Source: Pullulanibacillus pueri
GTDB lineage: Bacteria > Bacillota > Bacilli > Bacillales > Sporolactobacillaceae
DNA: 64,000 bases
Reading direction: 5' to 3'
Assembly (NCBI RefSeq): GCF_014639255.1
Contig: NZ_BMFV01000022.1
Coordinates: 1-64,000 of the forward strand
Below, one piece after another: positions 48,866 through 56,832 of the stretch. The notes beneath the pieces are model-generated. The model was not told the DNA's origin. It saw only the letters and a list, made by a program, of their open reading frames with translations, and made no database searches. Position 1 is the first letter of the stretch. Each line of letters opens with the position of its first letter. The translations under genes were made by a program, and so were the position numbers.

Positions 48866-49540
48866 TTAGGCAGCTTCTTTCAATTTTTTAACGCCTTTTC
48901 CTTTAGCTGAAGTAAGAAGTCGTTCAAGCCAGCCCATCACAATATCAGCGATTACAGCCATTAGAGCGGTGGGTATGGCTCCAGCTAAAATAATGGAGGC
49001 ACCCTCTGTGGCATTCGTCCCACGGATGATAATATCTCCGAGGCCACCAGCACCTACAAAGGACCCAATAGCCGTGATCCCGATCGCAATAACAAGTGCT
49101 GTCCGCAGTCCAGCCATAATCACCGCAAGAGAAAGGGGCAGCTCAACCATTTTTAGTACTTGAAAGCGGGTCATACCCATTGCTTTACCCGCTTCTAACA
49201 AAGCACTATCGACCCCTTTAATCCCCGTATAAGTGTTACGAATAATTGGCAAGAGTGAATAGAGGAATAGTGCACATACGACTGTATTTGTCCCTAACCC
49301 AATAGCTAACATCAGCATAGCAAGCATAGCGAGAGCAGGGATTGTTTGAATGACATTCGCAATGGCTATCACCCAAGGACTTAGCTTAGAGTAGCGGGCA
49401 ATAAGGATACCTACTGGAATACCCACAATCGCAGCAAAAATCACACCATAAGCCGACATTAAAAAGTGCCGACAAAACTCTGTCAAAACATAGCCATAGT
49501 TCTGTCCATAGTAAGTTACTAATTCACTTAGGGTATTCAT
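48866..49540 (-). CDS. opuCD: Osmoprotectant ABC transporter permease (OpuCD-like)
   Basis: A 224-residue binding-protein-dependent permease with about five to six membrane helices and the coupling-helix motif LEAGKAMGMTRFQVLKMVELPLS. It pairs with the OpuCB-like subunit to import glycine betaine, carnitine or choline. AGGAGG lies 8 bases before ATG 49540. Last gene of the opuC operon. Confidence 0.92.
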   Translation of the reverse strand: MNTLSELVTYYGQNYGYVLTEFCRHFLMSAYGVIFAAIVGIPVGILIARYSKLSPWVIAIANVIQTIPALAMLAMLMLAIGLGTNTVVCALFLYSLLPIIRNTYTGIKGVDSALLEAGKAMGMTRFQVLKMVELPLSLAVIMAGLRTALVIAIGITAIGSFVGAGGLGDIIIRGTNATEGASIILAGAIPTALMAVIADIVMGWLERLLTSAKGKGVKKLKEAA

Positions 49541-49553
49541 TTTTTAGCACCTC

Positions 49554-50480
49554 CTATTTTCCATCTTCAAAATAATGGTGTTTCTTTAGAAACTCTTTCG
49601 CCACAGTGCTTGGTTCTTTTAAGTTTACATCCGCTTCGTAGTTCATTTCTGTCATATCCTCTGTGCTTATTTGACCTACAAGCCTCTGTAAAATCGTTTT
49701 AATTTCTGGATGTTTTCGTAATATCTCATTGCGAGCGACAGGTGCTGCATTATAGGGCGGAAAGAAATGCTTATCATCTTTTAACGTTTTTAAATTAAAC
49801 GCCTTAATGCGCCCATCCGTTGAATAAGCCAAGACAACGTCCATTTTTTTACTATCGACCGCTTTATAGACGAGACCAATTTGCATAGGATAGGTGTCAG
49901 CAAACTTAAATCCATATGTTTTTTGAAATTCATCGTAACCATCACCTTTGCGATGAACCCAAGAGTTATCGACACCAAATTTAAACTGGTCCTTATATTT
50001 CTCAAGGTCTGAAACTTTTGTGATATGGTCTTTTTTCGCTAGGTCTGCTCTAATCGTAAAGGCATAGGTATTTTCAAACCCGTAAGAATCAAAATAGGTT
50101 TGATCAAACTGCTTTTTAAATTCCTTCTGAACAATTGCCATTGCTTTATCTGGATCTTTTACAGGCTCCATGCCAAGAGCCGCCATATCCGTCCCTGTAT
50201 AACGTGTTGGCGTAATGTCTACCTCGCCATCTACCATCGCTTTTTGTTGAACAATTGAAGAGCCTAAATTTCCGATTTGTTCGACATGAAGATCGGTATA
50301 ATGAGTAATCATTTGACTCGTTATATTAGCGAGTATTGCTGACTCTGTTGTTGTTATATAGCCTATTTTTATTGTGTTTTTTGATGATCCGCTTAATCCC
50401 GGTAATGCCACACCAGAACATCCCGTCAAAAGAACAAGAGACAATATGGTGAGGACGAATATAGTTACCATCTTTTTCAT
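49554..50480 (-). CDS. opuCC: Osmoprotectant-binding lipoprotein (OpuCC-like)
   Basis: Extracellular solute-binding protein. The signal peptide ends in a lipobox LVLLTGC, so it is lipid-anchored. The OpuAC-type fold shows the segments KIGYITTTESAILANI, TPTRYTGTDMAALGME and FGVDNSWVHRKGDGYDEF. ATG 50480 (MKKMVTIF) follows AGGAGGGAGC; the GTG eight codons upstream is rejected. Ligand specificity (betaine, carnitine, choline or broad) cannot be settled here. Confidence 0.92.
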   Translation of the reverse strand: MKKMVTIFVLTILSLVLLTGCSGVALPGLSGSSKNTIKIGYITTTESAILANITSQMITHYTDLHVEQIGNLGSSIVQQKAMVDGEVDITPTRYTGTDMAALGMEPVKDPDKAMAIVQKEFKKQFDQTYFDSYGFENTYAFTIRADLAKKDHITKVSDLEKYKDQFKFGVDNSWVHRKGDGYDEFQKTYGFKFADTYPMQIGLVYKAVDSKKMDVVLAYSTDGRIKAFNLKTLKDDKHFFPPYNAAPVARNEILRKHPEIKTILQRLVGQISTEDMTEMNYEADVNLKEPSTVAKEFLKKHHYFEDGK

Positions 50481-50588
50481 CGATCGTTGCTCCCTCCTTT
50501 TCACACGTTCGTCTCAAACCGTCGCTTCTATCCAAGCGTTTAAAACTGAAATCTATCAAACACTACAATTTTTTTATTCTATTCCTCA

Positions 50589-51245
50589 TTAGGCCGTCTC
50601 TTCATTTGATTTTGCTAGGCCTTTGGGGGTTAACCATTTTTCTAATTTACCTAAGATAAAATCAATGATGAGTGCCAAAATGGTTGCGGGAATTGCGCCG
50701 GCTAGAATTAATGAAGGTTGAAAGAGATTAAGACCGTCGAAAATAAAATCACCTAAGCCCCCCGCGCCTACAAAAGAAGCGAGTGTAGCCCAACCGATAA
50801 GATAAACTGTTGATAAACGAATGCCCGCCATTATAACGGGGACCGCAAGTGGCAACTCTACACTGAAGATTAATTCAAGGGTTTTCATTCCCATCCCCTT
50901 ACCGGCTTCTAGTAAGTTTTTATCCACACCCTTTAGACCTGTATACGTATTACGCAGAATCGGTAACATTGAATAAATAAATAAAGCAACGATAGCTGGA
51001 AACTTTCCGACACCTAGAAGGGGGATAAAAAAAGCGAGAATCGCCAAACTTGGAAAGGTTTGAATCACACTAACAATGCCAATCACAAATCCAGAAACCT
51101 TAGGAAAGCGCGATAGAACAATACCTAAGGGAATCGCAACAATAATCCCTAGCACTACGGCGATAAGAGAAATATAGAGTTGCTCCCACGTTTTAAGTAA
51201 AATTTGACTTCCATTATCAGATAAAAAATCCATGAATGCCCCCAT
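50589..51245 (-). CDS. opuCB: Osmoprotectant ABC transporter permease (OpuCB-like)
   Basis: A 218-residue permease paralogous to OpuCD, with coupling motif [21 protein letters not shown] and a C-terminal [10 protein letters not shown] segment. ATG 51245 is 5 bases after AGGAGGG; a TTG one codon upstream is less well placed. It is separated from opuCA by about 200 bases that hold a copy of repeat family 2, and from opuCC by about 108 bases. Confidence 0.92.
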   Translation of the reverse strand: MGAFMDFLSDNGSQILLKTWEQLYISLIAVVLGIIVAIPLGIVLSRFPKVSGFVIGIVSVIQTFPSLAILAFFIPLLGVGKFPAIVALFIYSMLPILRNTYTGLKGVDKNLLEAGKGMGMKTLELIFSVELPLAVPVIMAGIRLSTVYLIGWATLASFVGAGGLGDFIFDGLNLFQPSLILAGAIPATILALIIDFILGKLEKWLTPKGLAKSNEETA

Positions 51246-51284
51246 CAAAACCCTCCTTTTATCTAAAATAGATCATGTTGGTTT

Positions 51285-51435
51285 AAAAAACTTGGCTTAT
51301 ACTTCACCGCTTCACTAAGCACAGCCTGATGATTAGGCCTATGCCTTCACCCACTAAAGGTATAGCCCAAGCCTTCATGCTGAAACTAAACTCGCCTTAA
51401 AAGATCTTGCACAAACTTTACATTCTGACGTTAAA
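51285..51435 (-). repeat. Dispersed repeat family 2, copy F, inside the opuC operon
   Basis: Runs from AAACTTGGCTTATACTTCAC to TCTGACGTTA, keeping both outer ends of copy D. The GCCTAATCATCAGGC hairpin is kept with two compensating or neutral changes, and the second stem is CATGAAGG/CCTTTAGTG-like. It sits between opuCA and opuCB, so it is transcribed with the operon. Confidence 0.75.
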
Positions 51436-51452
51436 AGAGGCCCATTTCTCCC

Positions 51453-52589
51453 CTACAATGGGGTCGGCTCTTCTTCCCCCCAGATAGAGTCATAAACTAA
51501 ATCTGCTAGACTCGCACGGGTCACAATACCGATTAAATGGCGCTGATCGTTCACAACAGGAACATATTTAATCCCACGGCGCAGAAACTTGTGCACTGTA
51601 TCACGTAAGAGATCACCCGATGACACGGTATAAAGTTCTTTCGTCATGACATCCCCAACCGTCTTGACTCTCTTCCGGTGCTCATCAATGGTTTCAACAT
51701 CAATAAAACCTTCCAAATGGTTATTTTGATCCACAACTAAAAGAGAATCGACACGTTTATCACGCATGACTTGGATAGCCTCAACTAAAGTATTTTCTTT
51801 CAAAATCGTAGCAGGTGTTTTACTCATAATCTGATCCACTGTTTTCACGGTTGGACGACTTTGGATCAAACGATCTTTACCAATGAATTCTTCTACAAAA
51901 TCATTAGCAGGATGACGTAAAATTTCTTCCGGCTCTCCCACTTGCACAATTTGACCTGCACGCATAATGACGATCTTATCCGCAAGTTTAATGGCTTCAT
52001 CCATGTCATGAGTGACAAAGACAATGGTTTTTTGCAAGCGTTGTTGCAACTTTTTAAATTCCTCTTGTAATGAATCTCTTGTAATTGGATCAAGAGCGCC
52101 GAACGGCTCGTCCATCAAAATAAGCGGTTGATTCGCCGCAAGTGCACGCAACACACCAATACGTTGTTGTTGCCCACCACTTAATTCATGTGGATAACGG
52201 TCTAAATAGCTTGCATCCATATCGACCAGTTCGAGAAGTTCTTCAGCACGAGCTCGCCGTTTTGTACTAGGCCACTTGAGAAGTTTGGGGACTAAAGCTA
52301 TATTTTCACGAATGGTCATATGAGGGAAAAGGGCAATTTGCTGAATAACATAACCAATAGATCTTCTAAGCTCTACCGGATTTTTCTTCATAATGTCTTC
52401 ACCTTCATAAAGGATGGTCCCTTCGGTCGGCTCAATCAGACGATTAATCATCTTCATTGTTGTCGTTTTCCCACAGCCACTTGGGCCTATGAAAACAACA
52501 AACTCACCCTTTTTCACTTCCAAAGACATATCATCGACTGCCTTATGACCTTCATCATATACTTTTGAAACATGATCAAATGTTAGCAA
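51453..52589 (-). CDS. opuCA: Osmoprotectant ABC transporter ATP-binding protein (OpuCA-like)
   Basis: ATPase of 378 residues with two C-terminal CBS domains (about residues 245-370), as in OpuCA/OpuBA, where CBS domains gate transport by osmotic signals or c-di-AMP. Walker A is GPSGCGKTT, the signature LSGGQQQRIG, and Walker B LILMDEPFGALD. The start is TTG 52589 (LLTFDHVSKVY), 7 bases after GGAGGTGG; the longer frame to 52649 lacks a ribosome binding site. First gene of the opuC operon, divergent from gbsR. Confidence 0.94.
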   Translation of the reverse strand: MLTFDHVSKVYDEGHKAVDDMSLEVKKGEFVVFIGPSGCGKTTTMKMINRLIEPTEGTILYEGEDIMKKNPVELRRSIGYVIQQIALFPHMTIRENIALVPKLLKWPSTKRRARAEELLELVDMDASYLDRYPHELSGGQQQRIGVLRALAANQPLILMDEPFGALDPITRDSLQEEFKKLQQRLQKTIVFVTHDMDEAIKLADKIVIMRAGQIVQVGEPEEILRHPANDFVEEFIGKDRLIQSRPTVKTVDQIMSKTPATILKENTLVEAIQVMRDKRVDSLLVVDQNNHLEGFIDVETIDEHRKRVKTVGDVMTKELYTVSSGDLLRDTVHKFLRRGIKYVPVVNDQRHLIGIVTRASLADLVYDSIWGEEEPTPL

Positions 52590-52737
52590 ATCACAGCCAC
52601 CTCCAATAAAAAATAAAAACTTAATCCGTTCATCATTTTGGAAACTCAATATATTTCCTTTTTCCTTTTTTTCTCACTTTAATAAGTATAATATAAAATT
52701 TATATTGCATAAAGTTTGTATTCAATCCATATAGTGA

Positions 52738-52767
52738 ATAATATTTGTAAACTATATATTGTACAAT
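52738..52767 (-). promoter_or_regulatory. Candidate opuC promoter with overlapping palindrome
   Basis: On the minus strand TTGTAC (52761-52766) and TATTAT (52738-52743) are 17 bases apart. The perfect palindrome ATTGTACAAT (52758-52767) covers the -35 element, a natural place for repression by the divergently encoded GbsR-type protein. The remaining part of the 300-bp intergenic region is very AT-rich. The operator role is inference. Confidence 0.5.
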
Positions 52768-52892
52768 GTTAATGAGAGGGTTTTCTTATAATTACTCACA
52801 TTTACGTCAAAATTCTTGCTAATTTGTAATTTGATTTTTTTTGTGAATATGGTAAGTTAACTGAGAGAAAAGTGGTAGAAAGGAGTCAGACT

Positions 52893-53450
52893 ATGGGAGA
52901 TGTATCGTCAAACATGGTAGAACAGACGAAAGAGCACTTCATTGAAAAGATTGCTGATAATATGCGCGCATTCGGGATCTCCCCGACTCTAGGACGGGTG
53001 CTGGGGATTATTTATATGAATAAAGAACCCATGACACTCGATCAATTATCCGAAGCCACTGGTATGAGTAAAACACGTATGAGTCAAGTTGTCCGTGAGA
53101 TGATTGATCTCAATATTGCAGATAAAGTGTTTGAAAAAGGCGTTAGGAAAGACTTATATACAGTAGAGCAAGACTATTATCAAACGTTCATTTCATTATT
53201 CATTTCAAACTGGAGACAAGCGATTAATAAAAGTCGCTTATTCGAACAAAAATGGCGGCAAAGAATTTTAGACATTAAAAATGAGGGATCATTGAGTCCT
53301 GACGTCGAAAATGAAATAAATGAATTATTAAAGGAAACACAAATATGGCTTGCTTATTATGATTGGATTAGTCGACTAGTGGATTTCTTTGAGAGTGGAG
53401 AAGTTTTTAAACATGTTCCCAAAAAAAGAGTCCCTGAATTTGAAGAATGA
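52893..53450 (+). CDS. GbsR/OpcR-type MarR-like regulator
   Basis: The 185-residue protein of the GbsR family has a winged helix around residues 30-100 (FGISPTLGRVLGIIYMN, then LDQLSEATGMSKTRMSQVVR) and a C-terminal region with aromatic residues (WLAYYDWISRLVDFFESG) of the kind that bind choline in GbsR. ATG 52893 (MGDVSSN) is 7 bases after AAAGGAG; the ATG/GTG frame upstream is rejected. Divergent to opuC, it most likely represses that operon, as OpcR does for opuB/opuC in B. subtilis. Confidence 0.88.
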   Translation: MGDVSSNMVEQTKEHFIEKIADNMRAFGISPTLGRVLGIIYMNKEPMTLDQLSEATGMSKTRMSQVVREMIDLNIADKVFEKGVRKDLYTVEQDYYQTFISLFISNWRQAINKSRLFEQKWRQRILDIKNEGSLSPDVENEINELLKETQIWLAYYDWISRLVDFFESGEVFKHVPKKRVPEFEE

Positions 53451-53502
53451 TTCCAACATCATCTCATGAAGCGTTGCCTTTCAAATAGCACACTTCAACC
53501 TA

Positions 53503-53538
53503 AAACGAACTTGTCAACATTCGACAGGTTCGTTTTTT
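53503..53538. terminator. Bidirectional terminator between gbsR and the anti-sigma gene
   Basis: AACGAACTTGTC pairs with GACAGGTTCGTT, a 12-bp stem, followed by TTTTTT on the plus strand and preceded by A bases. Confidence 0.88.
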
Positions 53539-53542
53539 AAAC

Positions 53543-54316
53543 TTATTCTTTTTTGCGCTCATCTGATGTAAAGTAATGGTCTTTTGCATCTACTGGTTTT
53601 TGAGAGGAGAGCAGTTTCACCCACAGTTTCGCTCCATCATCCTTTTTGGCCAATATACTTATATCCTTATAATGATCATAATCTAGATAGTACCAAATAA
53701 TTTTGTTATCCTTTATTCGCAGTAGGTTCACTTCTTTATTAGGGGTTGTGCTGTTACCACCAATCAATACTTTACTAAAGTGTGAACCTTGCAAACTCCC
53801 ACACCACAAGTCAGGTTGATTTGGATTTGAGGACCAGCCATCTGCACATGAGGTTCCCCCTGCCCAATTCCATTGATTATGTTCCTTCTTAAAAAATGCC
53901 ATCCAGTAAGCTTCTGGTTCTTCTTGTTTTTTGTCCTCATAAATAATGAGACCATCATTACCTTTGACATGTTCCGTTAGAACCGAGTAATCGCCTTCAT
54001 GGTAGTCAAAGCTTCTCATATACGACTGGAAGCCTCTATCTAAGGCAGAATCTCCAGATATTCCATTTGTGGCCTCTTTATTTTGCATAGTAAAAAAGAT
54101 TAAGGGCAATACGATAATGAGACAAGCAACTGCTGCCAACCATATTTTTGAAGCTGAAGGAAATGTGGGGAGCTTTCGTACTCTTAGATTCTCATTCTCT
54201 TCTGTAGTACCTACAGTTTCGAGCATTTTTTTGATTCGTAGATGCGTTTTCTCTGGGATCTCTTTATCTAATGGAAGCTGCTTTAAGTTCTCAAGTATCT
54301 CTTGATCTCTATTCAA
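53543..54316 (-). CDS. Probable anti-sigma factor with extracellular domain
   Basis: A 257-residue single-span protein. The cytosolic N-terminus (about 65 residues, charged) would bind the sigma factor. One helix (WLAAVACLIIVLPLIFF) crosses the membrane. The outer domain of about 170 residues is rich in Trp, Tyr and Asp, with two cysteines in GTSCADGWSS and DLWCGSLQG that could form a disulfide. TTG 54316 follows GGTAGGG and overlaps the sigma stop by 8 bases; the longer frame to 54340 would overlap by 32. No zinc HxxxCxxC motif. The role is inferred from position and topology. Confidence 0.7.
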   Translation of the reverse strand: MNRDQEILENLKQLPLDKEIPEKTHLRIKKMLETVGTTEENENLRVRKLPTFPSASKIWLAAVACLIIVLPLIFFTMQNKEATNGISGDSALDRGFQSYMRSFDYHEGDYSVLTEHVKGNDGLIIYEDKKQEEPEAYWMAFFKKEHNQWNWAGGTSCADGWSSNPNQPDLWCGSLQGSHFSKVLIGGNSTTPNKEVNLLRIKDNKIIWYYLDYDHYKDISILAKKDDGAKLWVKLLSSQKPVDAKDHYFTSDERKKE

Positions 54317-54833
54317 AGTCTTCCCTACCTTCTGCTTCAATTTTCACCTTTAAATGTTTTAAAGCCCTATGAAACGTGTCACTGACCTTCGCTTCCGTCC
54401 ACCTAAGAATTTCTGCTGATTCCTTTACAGAAAACTCCTTAATCCCTCTGAGAATGACTACGTCTCGTTGATTCTTGTTTAATGTATTGACATGTTTCAT
54501 GAGTAATTGATAACGCTTACTATATTCATAAATTTGTTCTGGAGATCGGTGTGTTTTTGGTGTATCATGTAAAGCGCTTTTTAATAAATTGAGTTTTGTA
54601 AAGCTGCTCTTATTTTTTCTCTTTGCATCGACAATCACACGCCTTGCAATAGTATAGAGCCATGTCTTCGGATGACTGTCTCCTTTAAAAGATCCATACC
54701 CCCTATATGCCCTTAGGAAGACTTCTTGTAATAGATCATCCACATCCTCCGACCACACACAATAAATTAAGTAATTATAGATTTCTTTTCCATATGTAAT
54801 GAACCATTCTTCAATGGTCTCTTTAGCAGACAA
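54309..54833 (-). CDS. ECF-type RNA polymerase sigma factor
   Basis: A 174-residue group IV sigma factor. Region 2 has DVDDLLQEVFLRAYRGYGSF and TWLYTIARRVIVDAKRK; region 4 has LNKNQRDVVILRGIKEFSVK and EAKVSDTFHRALKHLK as the recognition helix. It starts at TTG 54833 after GGGGGAGGGG. It is encoded with a membrane protein that overlaps its end, the usual sigma/anti-sigma arrangement. The signal is unknown; envelope stress is a reasonable guess. Confidence 0.88.
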   Translation of the reverse strand: MSAKETIEEWFITYGKEIYNYLIYCVWSEDVDDLLQEVFLRAYRGYGSFKGDSHPKTWLYTIARRVIVDAKRKNKSSFTKLNLLKSALHDTPKTHRSPEQIYEYSKRYQLLMKHVNTLNKNQRDVVILRGIKEFSVKESAEILRWTEAKVSDTFHRALKHLKVKIEAEGREDFE

Positions 54834-54862
54834 TAAGCCCCTCCCCCTTTGCTACTTAATTT

Positions 54863-54889
54863 GACGTAATGAAAAGACCATTGCTTACA
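54863..54889 (-). promoter_or_regulatory. Candidate autoregulated ECF promoter
   Basis: On the minus strand TGTAAG (54884-54889) and CGTC (54863-54866) are separated by 17 bases, one base away from the TGTAAC/CGTC pattern of Bacillus ECF sigma factors. It lies 30 bases before the sigma gene start, as expected for autoregulation. Confidence 0.5.
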
Positions 54890-54927
54890 GTTTCAAACAA
54901 ACAAAATTACTTTACCCTATTTAAACG

Positions 54928-54961
54928 CAAAAAACGCTGATTCCTCTATAGGATCAGCGTT
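54928..54961 (-). terminator. Terminator of the tRNA cluster
   Basis: AACGCTGAT pairs with ATCAGCGTT, a stable stem, with TTTTTT after it on the minus strand, about 20 bases after the last tRNA. Confidence 0.85.
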
Positions 54962-54981
54962 GTTATTATTCTAAATTTAAA

Positions 54982-55057
<76 letters not shown>

Positions 55058-55069
55058 ATATATTTATGG

Positions 55070-55145
<76 letters not shown>

Positions 55146-55258
55146 ATGCTAATATTTGTGTCGGTTCTTTTAAAAGCCTCTGTCCCTGCTTCTTCAAGCT
55201 TTCGCTTCGATGCTTATGCATCGGGACAACTCGTACATTATTCACTGAAGCTTTGCTC

Positions 55259-55287
55259 GTTGCTCTACCGACTGAGCTATCCGAGCC
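55259..55287 (-). pseudogene. Truncated tRNA-Phe (5' quarter only)
   Basis: The minus strand reads GGCTCGGATAGCTCAGTCGG then TAGAGCAAC and then leaves tRNA sequence. It equals the acceptor 5' strand and D arm of the complete tRNA-Phe except for one extra base. No anticodon or T arm follows, so it cannot make a tRNA. The 115 bases between it and the intact gene hold a GATGC/GCATC hairpin and no gene. Confidence 0.85.
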
Positions 55288-55326
55288 ATTGTTTTATTAA
55301 ATACTTTTCATTAAAGGTATTTTTAA

Positions 55327-55402
55327 TGGCGGACCCGACCGGAATCGAACCGGCGATCTCCTGCGTGACAGGCAGGCATGTTAACCGCTACACCACGGGT
55401 CC
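55327..55402 (-). tRNA. tRNA-Asp (anticodon GTC)
   Basis: Acceptor stem GGACCCG/CGGGTCC, anticodon loop CTGTCAC (GTC), discriminator G and encoded CCA, all standard. Confidence 0.96.
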
Positions 55403-55461
55403 TTTATGAAAGGTTATCTTTAATTCAATGTAGGGTTTAACTACCACTTGATTAAGATTTT

Positions 55462-55669
<208 letters not shown>

Positions 55670-55813
55670 ACGATGTTAATACGGCCGCTTTCCCCTGTAA
55701 AATCCGATGTGTTTCAAGAGGTTTAGGCTAAATTTTACAAGCTAACACTGATGAATCCTCAAAGTTGTTGGCTTGCTCCACCTTGCGGCAATATAAAGCT
55801 ATGTAATTAAAGA

Positions 55814-55889
55814 TGGTGGAGGATGCAGGGCTCGAACCTGCGACCCCCTGCTTGTAAGGCAGGTGCTCTCCCAGCTGAGCTAATCCTCC
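55814..55889 (-). tRNA. tRNA-Val (anticodon TAC)
   Basis: Acceptor stem GGAGGAT/ATCCTCC, anticodon loop CTTACAA (TAC), encoded CCA. First gene of the cluster. Confidence 0.96.
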
Positions 55890-56246
55890 GTTAGCGACAT
55901 GTATTATTATTACATACATAAATTAAATAAGCAAGTGTTTTTTAAAATTTTTTTATTTTGTTGTCACATCCATTTAACTACGCTTGATAACTGACTTAAA
56001 TATCAGGTATTCGCGGTTTAAGACGGTCAGCCTGTAGGTTCCTTCTAATAGTGTCTATCCTTTAATTCAACCGCAAGTTTTAGTTTAGTCTTTTGAGGGA
56101 CAATCTGTCAATCCCATATTTAAAAACCTATGTTAGATCAAGCATCCACTACTTTATCTTTTTTCTTTTAAAATGAGTGTCATGCCCCTTTTTTGGAGCA
56201 TATTTTGTCCTCCCTTCTATAAGAAGGGTATGTTGCAATTCAGATA
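55890..56246. other. Gap upstream of the tRNA cluster
   Basis: AT-rich sequence with no convincing gene. The tRNA promoter must lie in the part next to 55890, but I could not pick a clear -35/-10 pair. Confidence 0.4.
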
Positions 56247-56290
56247 GAAAAGACTGATTCCCACACTCATAGGAATCAGCCTTATTATTT
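56247..56290 (-). terminator. Intrinsic terminator after the OsmC-family gene
   Basis: GGCTGATTCC pairs with GGAATCAGTC around a TATGAGTGTG loop, followed by a TTTTC tail on the minus strand. Confidence 0.8.
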
Positions 56291-56292
56291 TA

Positions 56293-56718
56293 TTAAACGT
56301 CCTGTTCTCCTTCTTTACCATTGATGGAGTAGCTCGCTGTGATTTCAGCATTGAGTGAGTGCGCGACGGAGCAATATTTGTCTTTTGAAAGTTTGATTGC
56401 TCGTACAACTTTATCTTCTGGTAATTCTCCGTCCAAGGCATAGTGAATATGAATAGCAGTAAAGCGTTTAGGATGATCGTCGGCACGCTCTCCTTCAACA
56501 TCCATAGCGAAATTGGAGGGTTCTAAGCGCATCTTTTTCAGGATTGAAATAATATCTATGCCTGTACATCCAGCGACCGCATATAAAAGGAGCTCTGTCG
56601 GTCTTGCCCCCGTATTTTGCCCACCGACTTCAGGCGCGGCATCCATTTTAAGCTCATGTCCTGAGGGTGTTGTTCCAGAAAAGCCCATCGGATCCGTCCA
56701 CTTAATTGTTGTTTTCAT
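56293..56718 (-). CDS. OsmC-family thiol peroxidase-like protein
   Basis: A 141-residue OsmC/YhfA-type protein. The two redox cysteines are in AVAGCTGIDII (residue about 51) and KDKYCSVAHSLNAE (near 113). Members reduce organic hydroperoxides, though the YhfA branch is less studied. The preceding AAGGTGGT fits ATG 56718. It is a single-gene unit between the tRNA cluster and htpG. Confidence 0.88.
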   Translation of the reverse strand: MKTTIKWTDPMGFSGTTPSGHELKMDAAPEVGGQNTGARPTELLLYAVAGCTGIDIISILKKMRLEPSNFAMDVEGERADDHPKRFTAIHIHYALDGELPEDKVVRAIKLSKDKYCSVAHSLNAEITASYSINGKEGEQDV

Positions 56719-56832
56719 AATCAGACCACCTTGTCTTTGAAGGAATAATCGTCTTCATTTTATAGATCAGTGGGCATATTTTCAACTTTCATGATCTGTT
56801 GTCTCTTATTACAAGAGAGTCTCCCTCCAATA

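Noticed and set aside
55146-55409. 87-codon plus-strand frame in the tRNA cluster
   Set aside because: It runs antisense over the truncated tRNA-Phe and tRNA-Asp; no ribosome binding site.
55728-55919. 63-codon minus-strand frame
   Set aside because: It is the translated tRNA-Val gene and flanks.
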